Source: Streptomyces mangrovisoli | GTDB taxonomy: Bacteria; Actinomycetota; Actinomycetes; Streptomycetales; Streptomycetaceae | Assembly (NCBI RefSeq): GCF_000974985.2 | Contig: NZ_LAVA02000018.1 | Location: forward strand, 62,001 to 126,000 | Length of the DNA stretch: 64,000 bases | Direction: 5' to 3' | Part shown: positions 31,504 through 43,792 of the stretch, piece by piece | Position numbering within the stretch: the first letter of the stretch is position 1 | Layout of the letters: each line of letters opens with the position of its first letter | Notes under the pieces: generated by a model | What the model saw: the letters and a program-made list of their open reading frames with translations, nothing else | Databases searched by the model: none | What the model was told of the DNA's origin: nothing | Translations under genes and position numbers: made by a program

Positions 31504-31800
31504 ATCACTTTCGCGGGTGGAGTCAACAGCCCGGGCCGGCGGCCCACCGGAGCCACCCGCGCCGCCTCCCGCGCCCCTCCCCGGCCACTCGCTCCGGAGC
31601 CGCCCGAGCCGTCGGTCACGGCCCGCGCGCCGCGGGCGCATCCGCGGGCGCACCTCCGCGCGTCCACCATGGCCCGCCCTCCCCGGAATTCCCTCCCCTG
31701 GAAAACCCCTATCGACCCCTGTTCCGCACCCGTAAAGCGATACGGAAAACCATTGTGGCGAATTCCGCGAGCCGCCATGTATGTTCCACAGTGCGACCAT

Positions 31801-31812
31801 CAGACCAGTCTG
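31801..31812. promoter_or_regulatory. Perfect palindrome upstream of dpgA
   Basis: CAGAC-CA-GTCTG lies 28 bp before the dpgA start, in the AT-richer (about 31735-31820) end of the tetR-dpgA intergenic region, where the operon promoter is expected. It is a candidate operator; the binding protein is unknown. Confidence 0.4.
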
Positions 31813-31840
31813 TACACGCGGTGCAGAAAGGGATCGTCAC

Positions 31841-32911
31841 ATGACGACGGCAGTATCGCCGCAGCCTCGAATACTCGGTGTCGGAACGGCGACCCCGCCG
31901 CACAGCTATTCGCAGCAGGACGTTCTCGACGCTTTCGGGATCGAGGACGAGAAAATCATTTCCGTCTTCCAGAACAGTGCGATCGAACGGCGCTTCCTGA
32001 ATCTCCCGCCGGTGGACGGCTACGGCCGGCGGCGGATGGAGACGCAGGGCGAGCTGCTCGCCAAGCACGCCCGCTGGGGCGTCGACATGGGGTCCCGGGC
32101 GCTGCTGACGTGCCTGGACGACATCGGCGCGAAGCGGGCGGACATCGGCTATCTGGCCTGCGTGACCACCACCGGCTTCCTGACCCCCGGCTTCAGCGCC
32201 AAACTGATCCGGGAGCTGGGACTGACGCCGCACACCCGGCGCCTGGACGTGGTCGGGATGGGCTGCAACGCCGGCCTCAACGGGCTGACGGCGACGGCCG
32301 ACTGGGCCGCCGCCAACCCCGGCCGGCTGGCGATGATGGTGTGCTCGGAGTCCTGCTCGGCCGCCTATGTCTTCGACGGCACCATGCGCACCGCGGTCGT
32401 CAACAGCCTCTTCGGCGACGGCGCGGCGGCGGTGGCCATGGTGGCCGGTGAGCCCGAGCGGCCCCAACCGGGCGCCACGGTGCTGAAGTTCGCCAGCTAC
32501 ATGATCGCCGACGCGATCGACGCGATGCGCTACGACTGGGACGACGAGGCGGGCAAGTTCAGCTTCTTCCTCGACCGCGAGGTCCCCTACGCCGTGGGCG
32601 CGCACGCCGAGATCGTCATCGACCGCCTGCTGGAGGGCACCGGGCTGCGCCGCAGCGACATCGCCCACTGGATCGTCCACTCCGGCGGGAAGAAGGTCAT
32701 CGACTCGGTGAACGTCAACCTCGGACTCACCCGGCACGACGTGCGCCACACGATCAGCGTGCTGCGGGACTACGGAAATCTCTCCAGCGGCTCCTTCCTT
32801 TTCTCCTACCAGCGGCTGCTGGAGGAGGGCGTCGCCCGCAGGGGCGAGCACGGAATCTTCATGACCATGGGACCTGGCTCACAGATAGAGACGGCCCTCG
32901 TCCGGTACTGA
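31841..32911 (+). CDS. dpgA: Type III PKS, 3,5-dihydroxyphenylacetyl-CoA synthase (DpgA)
   Basis: 356 residues from the ATG at 31841; an AAAGGGA lies 6-10 nt upstream. It is a chalcone/stilbene-synthase fold protein with nucleophile Cys142 in GMGCNAGLNG, His280 in WIVHSGGKK and Asn313 in YGNLSSGS. This is the Cys-His-Asn triad of bacterial type III PKSs, and the spacing matches DpgA of glycopeptide clusters. DpgA condenses four malonyl-CoA and cyclises them to 3,5-dihydroxyphenylacetyl-CoA, helped by DpgB and DpgD. First gene of the operon dpgA-dpgB-dpgC-decarboxylase-dehydrogenase-dpgD. Because no HpgT-type aminotransferase gene follows, the product is not expected to become dihydroxyphenylglycine here. 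Confidence 0.95.
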   Translation: MTTAVSPQPRILGVGTATPPHSYSQQDVLDAFGIEDEKIISVFQNSAIERRFLNLPPVDGYGRRRMETQGELLAKHARWGVDMGSRALLTCLDDIGAKRADIGYLACVTTTGFLTPGFSAKLIRELGLTPHTRRLDVVGMGCNAGLNGLTATADWAAANPGRLAMMVCSESCSAAYVFDGTMRTAVVNSLFGDGAAAVAMVAGEPERPQPGATVLKFASYMIADAIDAMRYDWDDEAGKFSFFLDREVPYAVGAHAEIVIDRLLEGTGLRRSDIAHWIVHSGGKKVIDSVNVNLGLTRHDVRHTISVLRDYGNLSSGSFLFSYQRLLEEGVARRGEHGIFMTMGPGSQIETALVRY

Positions 32912-32988
32912 CGCGATCCGGCGCGGCCGCTGCGAATGGTTTTTCGGCGCGGTGCGGCGCGGTTCACAAGGAAAGCGAGAACATCGAA

Positions 32989-36799
<3,811 letters not shown>

Positions 36800-36960
36800 C
36801 GGGTGGCCGTGCCGTGCGGCGGGTGCCGCTCGGCGGCTGTCGCCCGGCGGCCGTCGAGCGGCACGGCCACACCGCCCGCATACGCACCCGCCCGCACCCG
36901 GACCGCCCGCACCGTAGTCGCCGTGGCCCTGCGCACGGCCTGTTCCAAGGAGAGCGAACG

Positions 36961-38421
36961 ATGTCCCCTCTGGTGGATCCCGGCGCCCTGCGCGGGCGGG
37001 TGTTCAGCCGCGGCTGGCGCCCTGCCGCGGGCGGCCGCGCCGACAGCGTCGAGGCCGCCACCGGCGAGGTGCTGGCCGAGACAGGTGTCGCCGACGCGGG
37101 CGACGTGCGGACCGCGGCGAGCGCCGCGGCCGCCGCGCAGCCCGCCTGGGCCGACACGCCCCCGGCCGAGCGCGCCGCCGTGCTGCGCCGCGCCGCGCAG
37201 ACGCTGGAGGCGCACGCCGACGAGGTCGCGGAGTGGCTGATCCGCGAGGGCGGCGCGGTGCGTGGCAAGGCCGCCTACGAAGTGGGCGCCGTCACCGACG
37301 AGTTGTGGGCGGCGGCCGCGCTGCCGATGCGCCCGCACGGCAGTCTGCTGCCCTCCGAGCCCGGCCGGCACAGCATCGGCCGACGCGTCCCTCTGGGCGT
37401 GGTCGGGGTGATCAGCCCGTGGAACGTACCCCTGCTGCTGGGAATGCGGGCCGTCGCGCCCGCGCTCGCGCTGGGCAACGCCGTGGTCCTCAAGCCCGAT
37501 CTGCACACCGCGGTCAGCGGCGGCTGGGTGGCCGCCCGCCTGTTCGAGGAGGCGGGCCTGCCCGACGGGGTGCTGCACGTACTGCCCGGCGACGCCGAAC
37601 CGGGTGCGGCGCTCGCCGCGGACGAGGACGTGGCGATGATCGCGTTCACCGGTTCCACCGCGGTCGGCCGGGCGGTCGGCGAGACGACGGGGCGGCTGCT
37701 GAAGCGGGCCTCGCTCGAACTGGGCGGCAACAACGCGCTGATCGTCCTCGACGACGCCGATCTGGACGTCGCCGCCTCGGCGGGGGCGTGGGCGTCGTTC
37801 TTCCACTCCGGGCAGATCTGCATGTCGGCCGGCCGGCACATCGTGCACGCCGCCGTCGCCGACGCCTACCTCGAACGCCTCGCCAAACGGGCCGAACAGC
37901 TGCGCGTGGGCGACCCGTTCCGCACCGACGCCGACCTCGGACCGCTCATCGACGGCGTCCAGGCCGAGCGGGTCGAGTCGATCGTCGCCCGCACGCTCGC
38001 CGCCGGCGCGACCCTGCTGGCGGGCGGCACCCGCACCGGCACCTTCTTCCGGCCGACCGTCCTGGCCGGCGTCACCCGTGACATGCCCGCGTTCCGCGAG
38101 GAGATCTTCGGACCCGTCGCCCCGGTCACGGTCGTGGCCGACGACGAGGAGGCCGCGGCAGTCGCCAACGACACGGAGTACGGGCTGTCCGCCGCGATCC
38201 AGACGGGCAACGCCGAACGCGGCCTGGCGCTGGCCGGCCGGCTGCGCACCGGCCTGGTCCACGTCAACGACCAGACGGTCAACGACGAGGCGCACGTGCC
38301 GTTCGGGGGGCGCGGCGCGTCCGGCAACGGCACCCGCTTCGGCTCCGAGCACAGCTGGGACGAGTTCACCCAGTGGCAGTGGCTGACGGTGCGCGCGCAG
38401 GCCCGCCCCTACCCCTTCTGA
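36961..38421 (+). CDS. NAD(P)-dependent aromatic aldehyde dehydrogenase
   Basis: 486 residues from the ATG at 36961, with an AAGGAGA 7 nt upstream; the 161-bp gap before it shows no gene. Motifs: GVVGVISPWNVPL, FTGSTAVGR (cofactor loop), catalytic Glu in LELGGNNALIVLDDADLD and Cys in SGQICMSAGRHIV. The closest recognisable subfamily is benzaldehyde/vanillin dehydrogenase. It should oxidise 3,5-dihydroxybenzaldehyde to 3,5-dihydroxybenzoic acid, the predicted PKS starter. No CoA ligase is seen nearby, so activation probably happens on a loading module outside the window. Confidence 0.92.
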   Translation: MSPLVDPGALRGRVFSRGWRPAAGGRADSVEAATGEVLAETGVADAGDVRTAASAAAAAQPAWADTPPAERAAVLRRAAQTLEAHADEVAEWLIREGGAVRGKAAYEVGAVTDELWAAAALPMRPHGSLLPSEPGRHSIGRRVPLGVVGVISPWNVPLLLGMRAVAPALALGNAVVLKPDLHTAVSGGWVAARLFEEAGLPDGVLHVLPGDAEPGAALAADEDVAMIAFTGSTAVGRAVGETTGRLLKRASLELGGNNALIVLDDADLDVAASAGAWASFFHSGQICMSAGRHIVHAAVADAYLERLAKRAEQLRVGDPFRTDADLGPLIDGVQAERVESIVARTLAAGATLLAGGTRTGTFFRPTVLAGVTRDMPAFREEIFGPVAPVTVVADDEEAAAVANDTEYGLSAAIQTGNAERGLALAGRLRTGLVHVNDQTVNDEAHVPFGGRGASGNGTRFGSEHSWDEFTQWQWLTVRAQARPYPF

Positions 38422-38492
38422 CCCCTCCACCCTTCCGGCCGCCCCTCACAGGGCCGGCCTGGAACCGCCTACTCACGAATTAGGAACCCGGC

Positions 38493-39299
38493 GTGCTCGA
38501 CGACTTGCGGCACGTGCGGTACGTCAAGGACGGCCGCGTCGCCCGCATCACCCTTGACCGGCCGCGCGTGCTGAACGCGATGGACCTGCGCATGCACCGC
38601 GAACTCGCCGCCGTCTGGGACGACTTCGAAGCCGACGACGACCTGTGGGTGGGCGTCCTCACCGGCGCGGGCGAACGCGCCTTCAGCGTCGGGCAGGACC
38701 TCAAGGAGCTGGTCGCCCGCACCGAGGCCGGCACCGCGGCACCGTCCACCTTCGGCAGCCGTGGCAAGCCCGGCTGGCCGCGGCTGACCGAACGCTTCCG
38801 CCTCGCCAAGCCGCTCGTCGCCCGGGTCAACGGCCTCGCGCTGGGCGGCGGCTTCGAACTCGCCCTGGCCTGTGACATCGTCGTGGCCGCCGAGCACGCC
38901 GAGTTCGCCCTCACCGAGGCCCGCCTCGGCCTGATGGCGGGCGCCGGCGGCGTCTTCCGCCTCACCCGCCAGGCCCCCTACCGCGCCGCCATGGGCTACC
39001 TCCTCACCGGCCGCCGTATGACCGCGCCCCGCGCGTTCGACCTCGGGCTCGTCAACGACGTCGTCCCCGCCGCCCAGCTCGACGACCGCGTGGAGGAATG
39101 GCTCGCCGACCTGCTGGCCTGCGCCCCGCTGTCGCTGCGCGCGCTGAAGGAGGCTGCGGCCACGTCCGCCGCCCTCCCCCTGGAACAGGCCTTCGCCACC
39201 CGTTACGTGTGGGAGGAGCGCCGCATGCACAGCCTCGACGCGATCGAGGGGCCCCGCGCCTTCGTGGAGAAGCGGCCGCCCGAATGGACCGGCACATGA
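38493..39299 (+). CDS. dpgD: DpgD, enoyl-CoA hydratase-like enzyme
   Basis: 268 residues from a GTG at 38493, 71 bp after the dehydrogenase, with an AGGAAC upstream. It is a canonical crotonase: [11 protein letters not shown] (CoA/oxyanion site), [20 protein letters not shown] with the first catalytic Glu, and [17 protein letters not shown] with the second. DpgD works with DpgA and DpgB to complete dehydration/aromatisation of the tetraketide. It is the last gene of the starter operon; beyond it the strand switches. Confidence 0.9.
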   Translation: MLDDLRHVRYVKDGRVARITLDRPRVLNAMDLRMHRELAAVWDDFEADDDLWVGVLTGAGERAFSVGQDLKELVARTEAGTAAPSTFGSRGKPGWPRLTERFRLAKPLVARVNGLALGGGFELALACDIVVAAEHAEFALTEARLGLMAGAGGVFRLTRQAPYRAAMGYLLTGRRMTAPRAFDLGLVNDVVPAAQLDDRVEEWLADLLACAPLSLRALKEAAATSAALPLEQAFATRYVWEERRMHSLDAIEGPRAFVEKRPPEWTGT

Positions 39300-39370
39300 G
39301 CACTCGGGGCGCCCTCGCCCGTTCGTGACAACTCCCGTTCCACCGTGGACGGATCGGCCTTCCCGGGCCT

Positions 39371-39434
39371 CAGGCCGGTTCGGCCACAAGCCGGTTCGGC
39401 CTCAGGACGGCTCGACCTCAGGCCGGTTCGTGCA
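39371..39434. repeat. Four 16-bp tandem repeats in a convergent gap
   Basis: Four adjacent 16-bp units (39371, 39387, 39403, 39419), each close to CAGGCCGGTTCGGCCA, fill the junction between the convergent dpgD and LAL genes and run over the LAL stop codon. Each unit holds an internal GCCGG/CCGG(T) symmetry, so a multi-hairpin terminator is possible. Confidence 0.7.
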
Positions 39435-42400
39435 GGCCCGTGTTGAGGTCGTAGGGGAGCTCCTTGCGGTGGCGGACGTTCAGTTTGCGGTAGACCTGGG
39501 TGAGGTGCTGTTCGACGGTGCTGACGGTGACGAACAGCCGTCCCGCGATCTCCCGGTTGGTCATGCCCTGCGCGGCGAGCGCGGCCACCCGGAGTTCGGC
39601 GTCGCTCAGGCGCGCGGTGTCGCCGCCGGACGCGGCGGGGCCCGCCGGACGCGGGTCGTCCTTGCCGGCCTGGAGCTCCTCCGACAGCCCGGCGGCCTCG
39701 CACTCCTGAGCCGCCCGGTGGGCCCGGCGGGCCACCATCCGGGCCCGGCCCAGCTGCCCGGCCCGGTTGAGGGCATGGCTCAAGGCGGCCAGTGCGCGGG
39801 CGAGTTCGAGATGATCGCCGCCGCCGTCGTCATCCAGAAGGTCGACGGCCTCGCCGAGCAGGGCCACGCGGCAGCCCGGTTCGCTCGCCGCGGCCAGGAC
39901 CCGCAGGGTGAGGCCGCGGCTGCGGGCCCGGTCCTTCCCGGCCGGGCCCGCCAGCCGGTCGAGTTGCTCGGCGGCGAGCCGCCGCGCCCGGTCGTCCTCG
40001 CCCAGGCGCAGCGACGCCTCCGCGGCTCCGGTGCGCCAGGGCACGAGGCCCGGCACGTCGATGCCTCGGGCGGTCATGGGCTGTCCGCACGCGGCGAAGT
40101 CGGCGTACGCCGCGTAGGGGCGGCCGGCGGCCAGGTGATGGTGGCCACGGGCGTGGAGGTAGTGCAGCCCGTAACGGGAGCGCAGAACCGCTTCGGGCAG
40201 TGGCCTGGCCAGCAGCGCGGCCGCCTCGTCGAGTCGGCCGGTGTGGGTGGCGGCCAGCACCGCGGCACCCAGCACCAGACCGGCGCCCACCCCCCACGCC
40301 GGTTCCGGCAGCAGGCCGAGCGCGCTTCCCGCGAGGCGGCGGGCCGCGGGCAGGTCGCCCCGGCGCAGCGCGCTCTCCGCCCGGACCGCCTCCAGGCGGG
40401 CGCGCCAGGCGGGACCGGCCGTCACCCCCGGGTCCGCCAGCAACCGCTCGCACCACGCGTCGGCGCTTCGCGGACGGTCGGCGTAGACGAGGGCGAGCAG
40501 CGCGGACAGCACGGGCTCGGCGGTCGCCGCTCCGCCCTCGCCGAGCCGGACCCGTTCCAGCGCCTGCCCGGCCGACACCTCCGCCTCGGCGGCCCCGATG
40601 CGATCCCGCAGCACGTCGTCCAGGACCGCGAGGCACTGCGAGCGCGGCTCGGCGGGGGCTGGGTCGACAGCGGTCGCCGCGGGGGTCCCGGTGGGCCGGG
40701 GCGGAGTAAGTGTGGCGGTCTCGGCAGGTGTCGGGGTCGGCCGGCGCGGGACGGATGTCGTGACCCCGGCAGGGGTCGCGGGGGGCCGGCGTGGGGCGGG
40801 AGTCGTGGTCCCGGCCGTCAGGGGAGCGGTGGGTGCGAGGGTCCCGCCGGGAGGTGTCCGGGGCGCCGGGTGGTCGACGGTCTGCGGTTCGGGCCCCACG
40901 GTCGCGAGCGCCAGTCGCAGTACGGCGAGTTCGTCCGCCGTGCGCCGGTCGGTGCCGGGGCAGCCGGTCAGCAGGTCGGCCACCTCCTCGAAGCGGCCGT
41001 GCCACAGCAGGTGCCACGCCACCGCCGTCGTGTCACCCGTGGCGAGCCGTCCGTCCTGCGCGGCCCGCAGCAGGCGGGGCAGATGACGTACCACGCCCGC
41101 CGGACGTACGTGCCAGGCGGCGTCCGCCGCGCGCACCTCCAGGGCGGCGCGGCGCTCCTCCGGGACCAGCGCGCAGGCGGCCTCGAGACAGCGGAGCGCC
41201 AGGTCGTGACGGTGGCGGGCGCCGGCCTCCTCCGCGGCCTCCCGCAGCACCCCGGCCGCCCACCCCACCCGCTCGCCGCTCCACCCGGCCGTTTCGGCCT
41301 CGCCAACGGGTCCGGTGTCCGCGGCCAACAGGTGCCGGGCCACCGTCGCGGCCGGCCAGCCCTCCTCGTACAGCAGGTGCGCGACCGACCGGCTCAGCTC
41401 GGCGGTCTCCGCCGCGGACAGGTCCTCGCGCAGGGCACGTGCCATCTCCGGGTGGCCGAAGCGCTCCCCGCGCAGCAGCCCGGCCTCCGTCAGCGCGTGC
41501 AGCGCCCGCGACACGGCCGGGGCGGGCAGTACGGCGGCCCGGCCCAGCACCGCCGCGGGCGCGTCCGCACCGGCCAGCGCCAGCACCTGCGCCAGCCGCA
41601 GCACGGCCGGATCCCCGCGCCGCAGCAGCCCCGTCACGGCGAGGCGGAACCGCTCGCCCGGGGCCAGGACCGGGTCGCCGGAAGGGGAGGGTGAGCCGTC
41701 GTCGTGCGGCAACGGCTCATCGCCGTAGGACAGATGACCGCCGTACGACCCTTGGCCGTACGGCACCTGGTCGCCGTACGGCACCTCGTCGCCGTACGAG
41801 GCATCCCGGCCGTACGGCACGGCGTTCCCGGGGCGCCCCGCGAGGTGGTCCAGGGCCAGGGCGCGCACGAGGAGGGGGTTGCCGCCCGAGATGCGGTGGG
41901 CGTCCGCGGCCAGCACCTCGGCCTGCGCGGGCGGCAGCACCTCGGCCAGGGCGCCCGCCACCGCGTACGGGGGCAGCGCACCGAGCCGCAGGTGCGCGCA
42001 GTGCGGGAGACGCAGCAGTTCCGCGTGGAAGCCGGCCGGCGCGGTCGAGGCGGATGCGGTGTGGGCGTCGGACTCGGCGAGCACGACCACCACCCGCGCC
42101 TCGCGGACCCGGCGGGCGAGGAAGAGCAGGAAGCGCAAGGACGCCTCATCGGCGTGGCGCGCCTCGTCGACGACGACCAGCACCGGGGCGGACTCGCTCA
42201 GCCGCAGCAGCGCCGCGTGCAGTCGGTGCAGCACCGCGAACCCGACCTCCCCGCCCTCGCCCGCTGCGTCGTCGTTCGTGGCGGCGGCGAGTCGGGCGCC
42301 CTCCTGACGGATCACGGCGGGCAGGCCGTCGTCCACCGCGCCGGAGACGCCTGCGCCGGCTGCCCGTTGGAAGAGCTGGCCCACCACCCCGAGGGGGATG

Positions 42401-42636
42401 CCGGTCTCCGCCGGGGAGGCCGGCGCGTCCAGCAGGACGGCGCCTGCGGCACGGGCGTACGCCTTCATCAGCGACGGGTCCGCACAGCCGGGCGGGCCGC
42501 CGACGAGCACGACGGATCCCTGCCCTTCCCGGGCGCGGGCGAGAGCCTGCCCGAGCGCAGCGGGATCGGCAGCGGGTTCCGGATGACCGAGCAAGACCGC
42601 CTCCGTGGTCGTTGGGCCGACGGCCGGGGCTCCCAC
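39418..42636 (-). CDS. LAL-family LuxR regulator 1, degenerate P-loop
   Basis: 1072 residues from a GTG at 42636 (the best upstream start; weak RBS, so the start is uncertain). The architecture is that of large ATP-binding LuxR (LAL) regulators: N-terminal AAA/NACHT-like domain, long helical TPR-like middle, C-terminal HTH (LSDAELRVAALAAQGMTNRE through VSTVEQHLTQVYRKLNV). The Walker A region reads GGPPGCADPS, lacking the Lys-Thr/Ser of GxxGxGKT; Walker B is VVVDEARHAD. ATP hydrolysis is therefore doubtful. Two low-complexity insertions occur: YGD/YGQ repeats (nt 41722-41822) and a Pro/Thr-rich PRRP-type stretch (about nt 40650-40860). It is divergent from the IGWP repeat gene across a shared 371-bp promoter region. 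Confidence 0.88.
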   Translation of the reverse strand: MGAPAVGPTTTEAVLLGHPEPAADPAALGQALARAREGQGSVVLVGGPPGCADPSLMKAYARAAGAVLLDAPASPAETGIPLGVVGQLFQRAAGAGVSGAVDDGLPAVIRQEGARLAAATNDDAAGEGGEVGFAVLHRLHAALLRLSESAPVLVVVDEARHADEASLRFLLFLARRVREARVVVVLAESDAHTASASTAPAGFHAELLRLPHCAHLRLGALPPYAVAGALAEVLPPAQAEVLAADAHRISGGNPLLVRALALDHLAGRPGNAVPYGRDASYGDEVPYGDQVPYGQGSYGGHLSYGDEPLPHDDGSPSPSGDPVLAPGERFRLAVTGLLRRGDPAVLRLAQVLALAGADAPAAVLGRAAVLPAPAVSRALHALTEAGLLRGERFGHPEMARALREDLSAAETAELSRSVAHLLYEEGWPAATVARHLLAADTGPVGEAETAGWSGERVGWAAGVLREAAEEAGARHRHDLALRCLEAACALVPEERRAALEVRAADAAWHVRPAGVVRHLPRLLRAAQDGRLATGDTTAVAWHLLWHGRFEEVADLLTGCPGTDRRTADELAVLRLALATVGPEPQTVDHPAPRTPPGGTLAPTAPLTAGTTTPAPRRPPATPAGVTTSVPRRPTPTPAETATLTPPRPTGTPAATAVDPAPAEPRSQCLAVLDDVLRDRIGAAEAEVSAGQALERVRLGEGGAATAEPVLSALLALVYADRPRSADAWCERLLADPGVTAGPAWRARLEAVRAESALRRGDLPAARRLAGSALGLLPEPAWGVGAGLVLGAAVLAATHTGRLDEAAALLARPLPEAVLRSRYGLHYLHARGHHHLAAGRPYAAYADFAACGQPMTARGIDVPGLVPWRTGAAEASLRLGEDDRARRLAAEQLDRLAGPAGKDRARSRGLTLRVLAAASEPGCRVALLGEAVDLLDDDGGGDHLELARALAALSHALNRAGQLGRARMVARRAHRAAQECEAAGLSEELQAGKDDPRPAGPAASGGDTARLSDAELRVAALAAQGMTNREIAGRLFVTVSTVEQHLTQVYRKLNVRHRKELPYDLNTGLHEPA
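41722..41822 (-). repeat. GCCGTACG minisatellite inside LAL regulator 1
   Basis: Imperfect repeats of a Tyr-Gly-Asp/Gln-coding unit (CGCCGTACGGCACCT-like on the + strand) sit just after the GGNPLLVRAL segment of the regulator. LAL regulator 3 has a different repeat expansion at the same place. Confidence 0.75.
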
Positions 42637-42715
42637 GGTTGCCGTGCCTGCTCAAGCGTGGCTAGGAGCGAAGCAGGATGCCGCCATCGGCGCGCTCAGG
42701 TCGCCCTTAAGTCCG

Positions 42716-42726
42716 TTGCCTGGCAA
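42716..42726. promoter_or_regulatory. TTGCC-T-GGCAA palindrome
   Basis: An exact palindrome 80 bp upstream of the LAL regulator 1 start. It is one member of a family of TTGCCAA/TTGGCAA boxes seen only in the 42.7-63.4 kb part of the window. Confidence 0.6.
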
Positions 42727-42773
42727 ACCGGGTGGCAGCCGACTCGGCCTTTCCCGGCTTGGCCTTCAAGCGA

Positions 42774-42790
42774 TTGCCAGCTTTTGCCAG
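42774..42790. promoter_or_regulatory. Two TTGCCAG boxes 10 bp apart
   Basis: Direct TTGCCAG copies at 42774-42780 and 42784-42790 lie in the divergent LAL/IGWP promoter region. Confidence 0.6.
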
Positions 42791-42846
42791 AGCGTTTTCG
42801 GCTCTGCCCGCACTCGCCGTAACCGCAGTTCAACGCGGCTTTCCGG

Positions 42847-42853
42847 CTGGCAA
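42847..42853. promoter_or_regulatory. Single CTGGCAA box
   Basis: A box-family half site (reverse orientation) between the two clusters of boxes in the divergent promoter region. Confidence 0.4.
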
Positions 42854-42942
42854 GCGGCCTCTCTTCGCGCACGCTCTGGACGGTTCCTGGCGCATCCGTT
42901 GAGCACATTTCAACTAATTCCCGACCAATACTGGAGGATTCG

Positions 42943-42972
42943 TTGCCAACCTTCTTGGCAAGAGGTTGCCAA
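42943..42972 (+). promoter_or_regulatory. Triple box TTGCCAA / TTGGCAA / TTGCCAA before the IGWP gene
   Basis: Boxes at 42943-42949, 42955-42961 and 42966-42972 alternate in orientation with 12- and 11-bp spacing (about one helical turn). The last box is 35 bp from the ATG of the IGWP repeat protein, so it probably overlaps the core promoter or leader. The same arrangement recurs before the NRPS-like gene at 47583. Confidence 0.75.
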
Positions 42973-43007
42973 CAGCGGCCGCCGAATCTGGCACAGAGGA
43001 GCCCGCC

Positions 43008-43580
43008 ATGAGGAACATCGCCCGCATCGCCGCCGTCAGCGCCGTCGTCGCCACCGCCGCCCTCACCGCGGGGGGCACCGGCTCGGCGGTCGAGAGCATC
43101 GGCTGGCCGTCCTCCGCCGCCACGACGACGGACGCGATCGGCTGGCCGAGCGCGGTCGCCACGGCCACCTCGTCCTCCGCCTCCGCCTCCGCCTCCGCCG
43201 AGTCGACCGACGGGATCGGGTGGCCCACCGCCGTCAACGCCGCCGCGGACGGCATCGGTTGGCCTACGGCGGTCGACGCCTCCACCGACGGCATCGGCTG
43301 GCCGTCCGTGGTCAACGCCGCGACGGACGGGATCGGTTGGCCCTCCGCCGTCACCGTCTCCACGGACGGCATCGGCTGGCCCTCCGCCGTCACCGCCTCC
43401 ACCGACGGCATCGGCTGGCCCACCGCCGTCACCGCCTCCACGGACGGCATCGGCTGGCCCACCGCCGTCACCGCCTCCACCGACGGCATCGGCTGGCCCT
43501 CCGCCACGGTCGCCACCCGGACCACCGCGAGCGGCGCCTCCACCGACGGCATCGGCTGGCCGTCCGCGCTGGCCGTCTGA
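43008..43580 (+). CDS. Secreted repeat protein with 11 IGWP motifs (candidate multi-core precursor peptide)
   Basis: 190 residues from the ATG at 43008, with an AGAGGAG 7 nt upstream. Residues 1 to about 27 (MRNIARIAAVSAVVATAALT..) form a Sec-type signal with an n-region Arg pair and an Ala/Val core. The rest consists of 11 copies of (E/D)(S/A/G)IGWP(S/T). From the third copy the motif is strictly DGIGWP, and copies 5-10 sit on a 13-residue (39-bp) unit close to TDGIGWPTAVTAS. A Ser/Ala run separates copies 2 and 3, and a short RTTASGAS spacer precedes the last copy. There are no Cys or Lys residues after the signal. Trp-Pro at a fixed place in every unit suggests either proteolytic release of many identical short peptides or a repetitive cell-surface protein. 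I do not recognise a named family. Confidence 0.9.
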   Translation: MRNIARIAAVSAVVATAALTAGGTGSAVESIGWPSSAATTTDAIGWPSAVATATSSSASASASAESTDGIGWPTAVNAAADGIGWPTAVDASTDGIGWPSVVNAATDGIGWPSAVTVSTDGIGWPSAVTASTDGIGWPTAVTASTDGIGWPTAVTASTDGIGWPSATVATRTTASGASTDGIGWPSALAV

Positions 43581-43632
43581 CTTTGTCTCCCGGCGCGCGC
43601 AACCTCCCTGCCGCAGCCGGTCGTTCGACCCG

Positions 43633-43672
43633 AGAAGCCCTCCACGGCCGCCGCGGCCGCGTGAGGGCTTCG
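43633..43672 (+). terminator. Hairpin terminator after the IGWP gene
   Basis: GAAGCCCTCCACG pairs with CGTGAGGGCTTC (one bulge) around a GC-rich inner palindrome, 50-90 nt past the IGWP stop. It separates the peptide gene from LAL regulator 2. Confidence 0.6.
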
Positions 43673-43792
43673 GTCGTTCTCGCGGGTGCCCCGGCCCGCG
43701 TGCGAGGCACCTCCGTTCCCGCTCGACCTGCCTTAGAGCCGTTGCTCCCACGCTGGCGCCCGGACCAACGGGCCAGCGACGGAAGGACGGCA

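Noticed and set aside
43200..43560. CRISPR-like regular repeats of about 39 bp
   Set aside because: The repeats are in-frame coding units of the IGWP protein with no variable spacers and a signal peptide upstream.
42605..43792. N-terminal extension of LAL regulator 2 back to 42605
   Set aside because: It would read through the IGWP gene in another frame; the ATG at 43793 has a clear RBS and starts at the family N-terminus.
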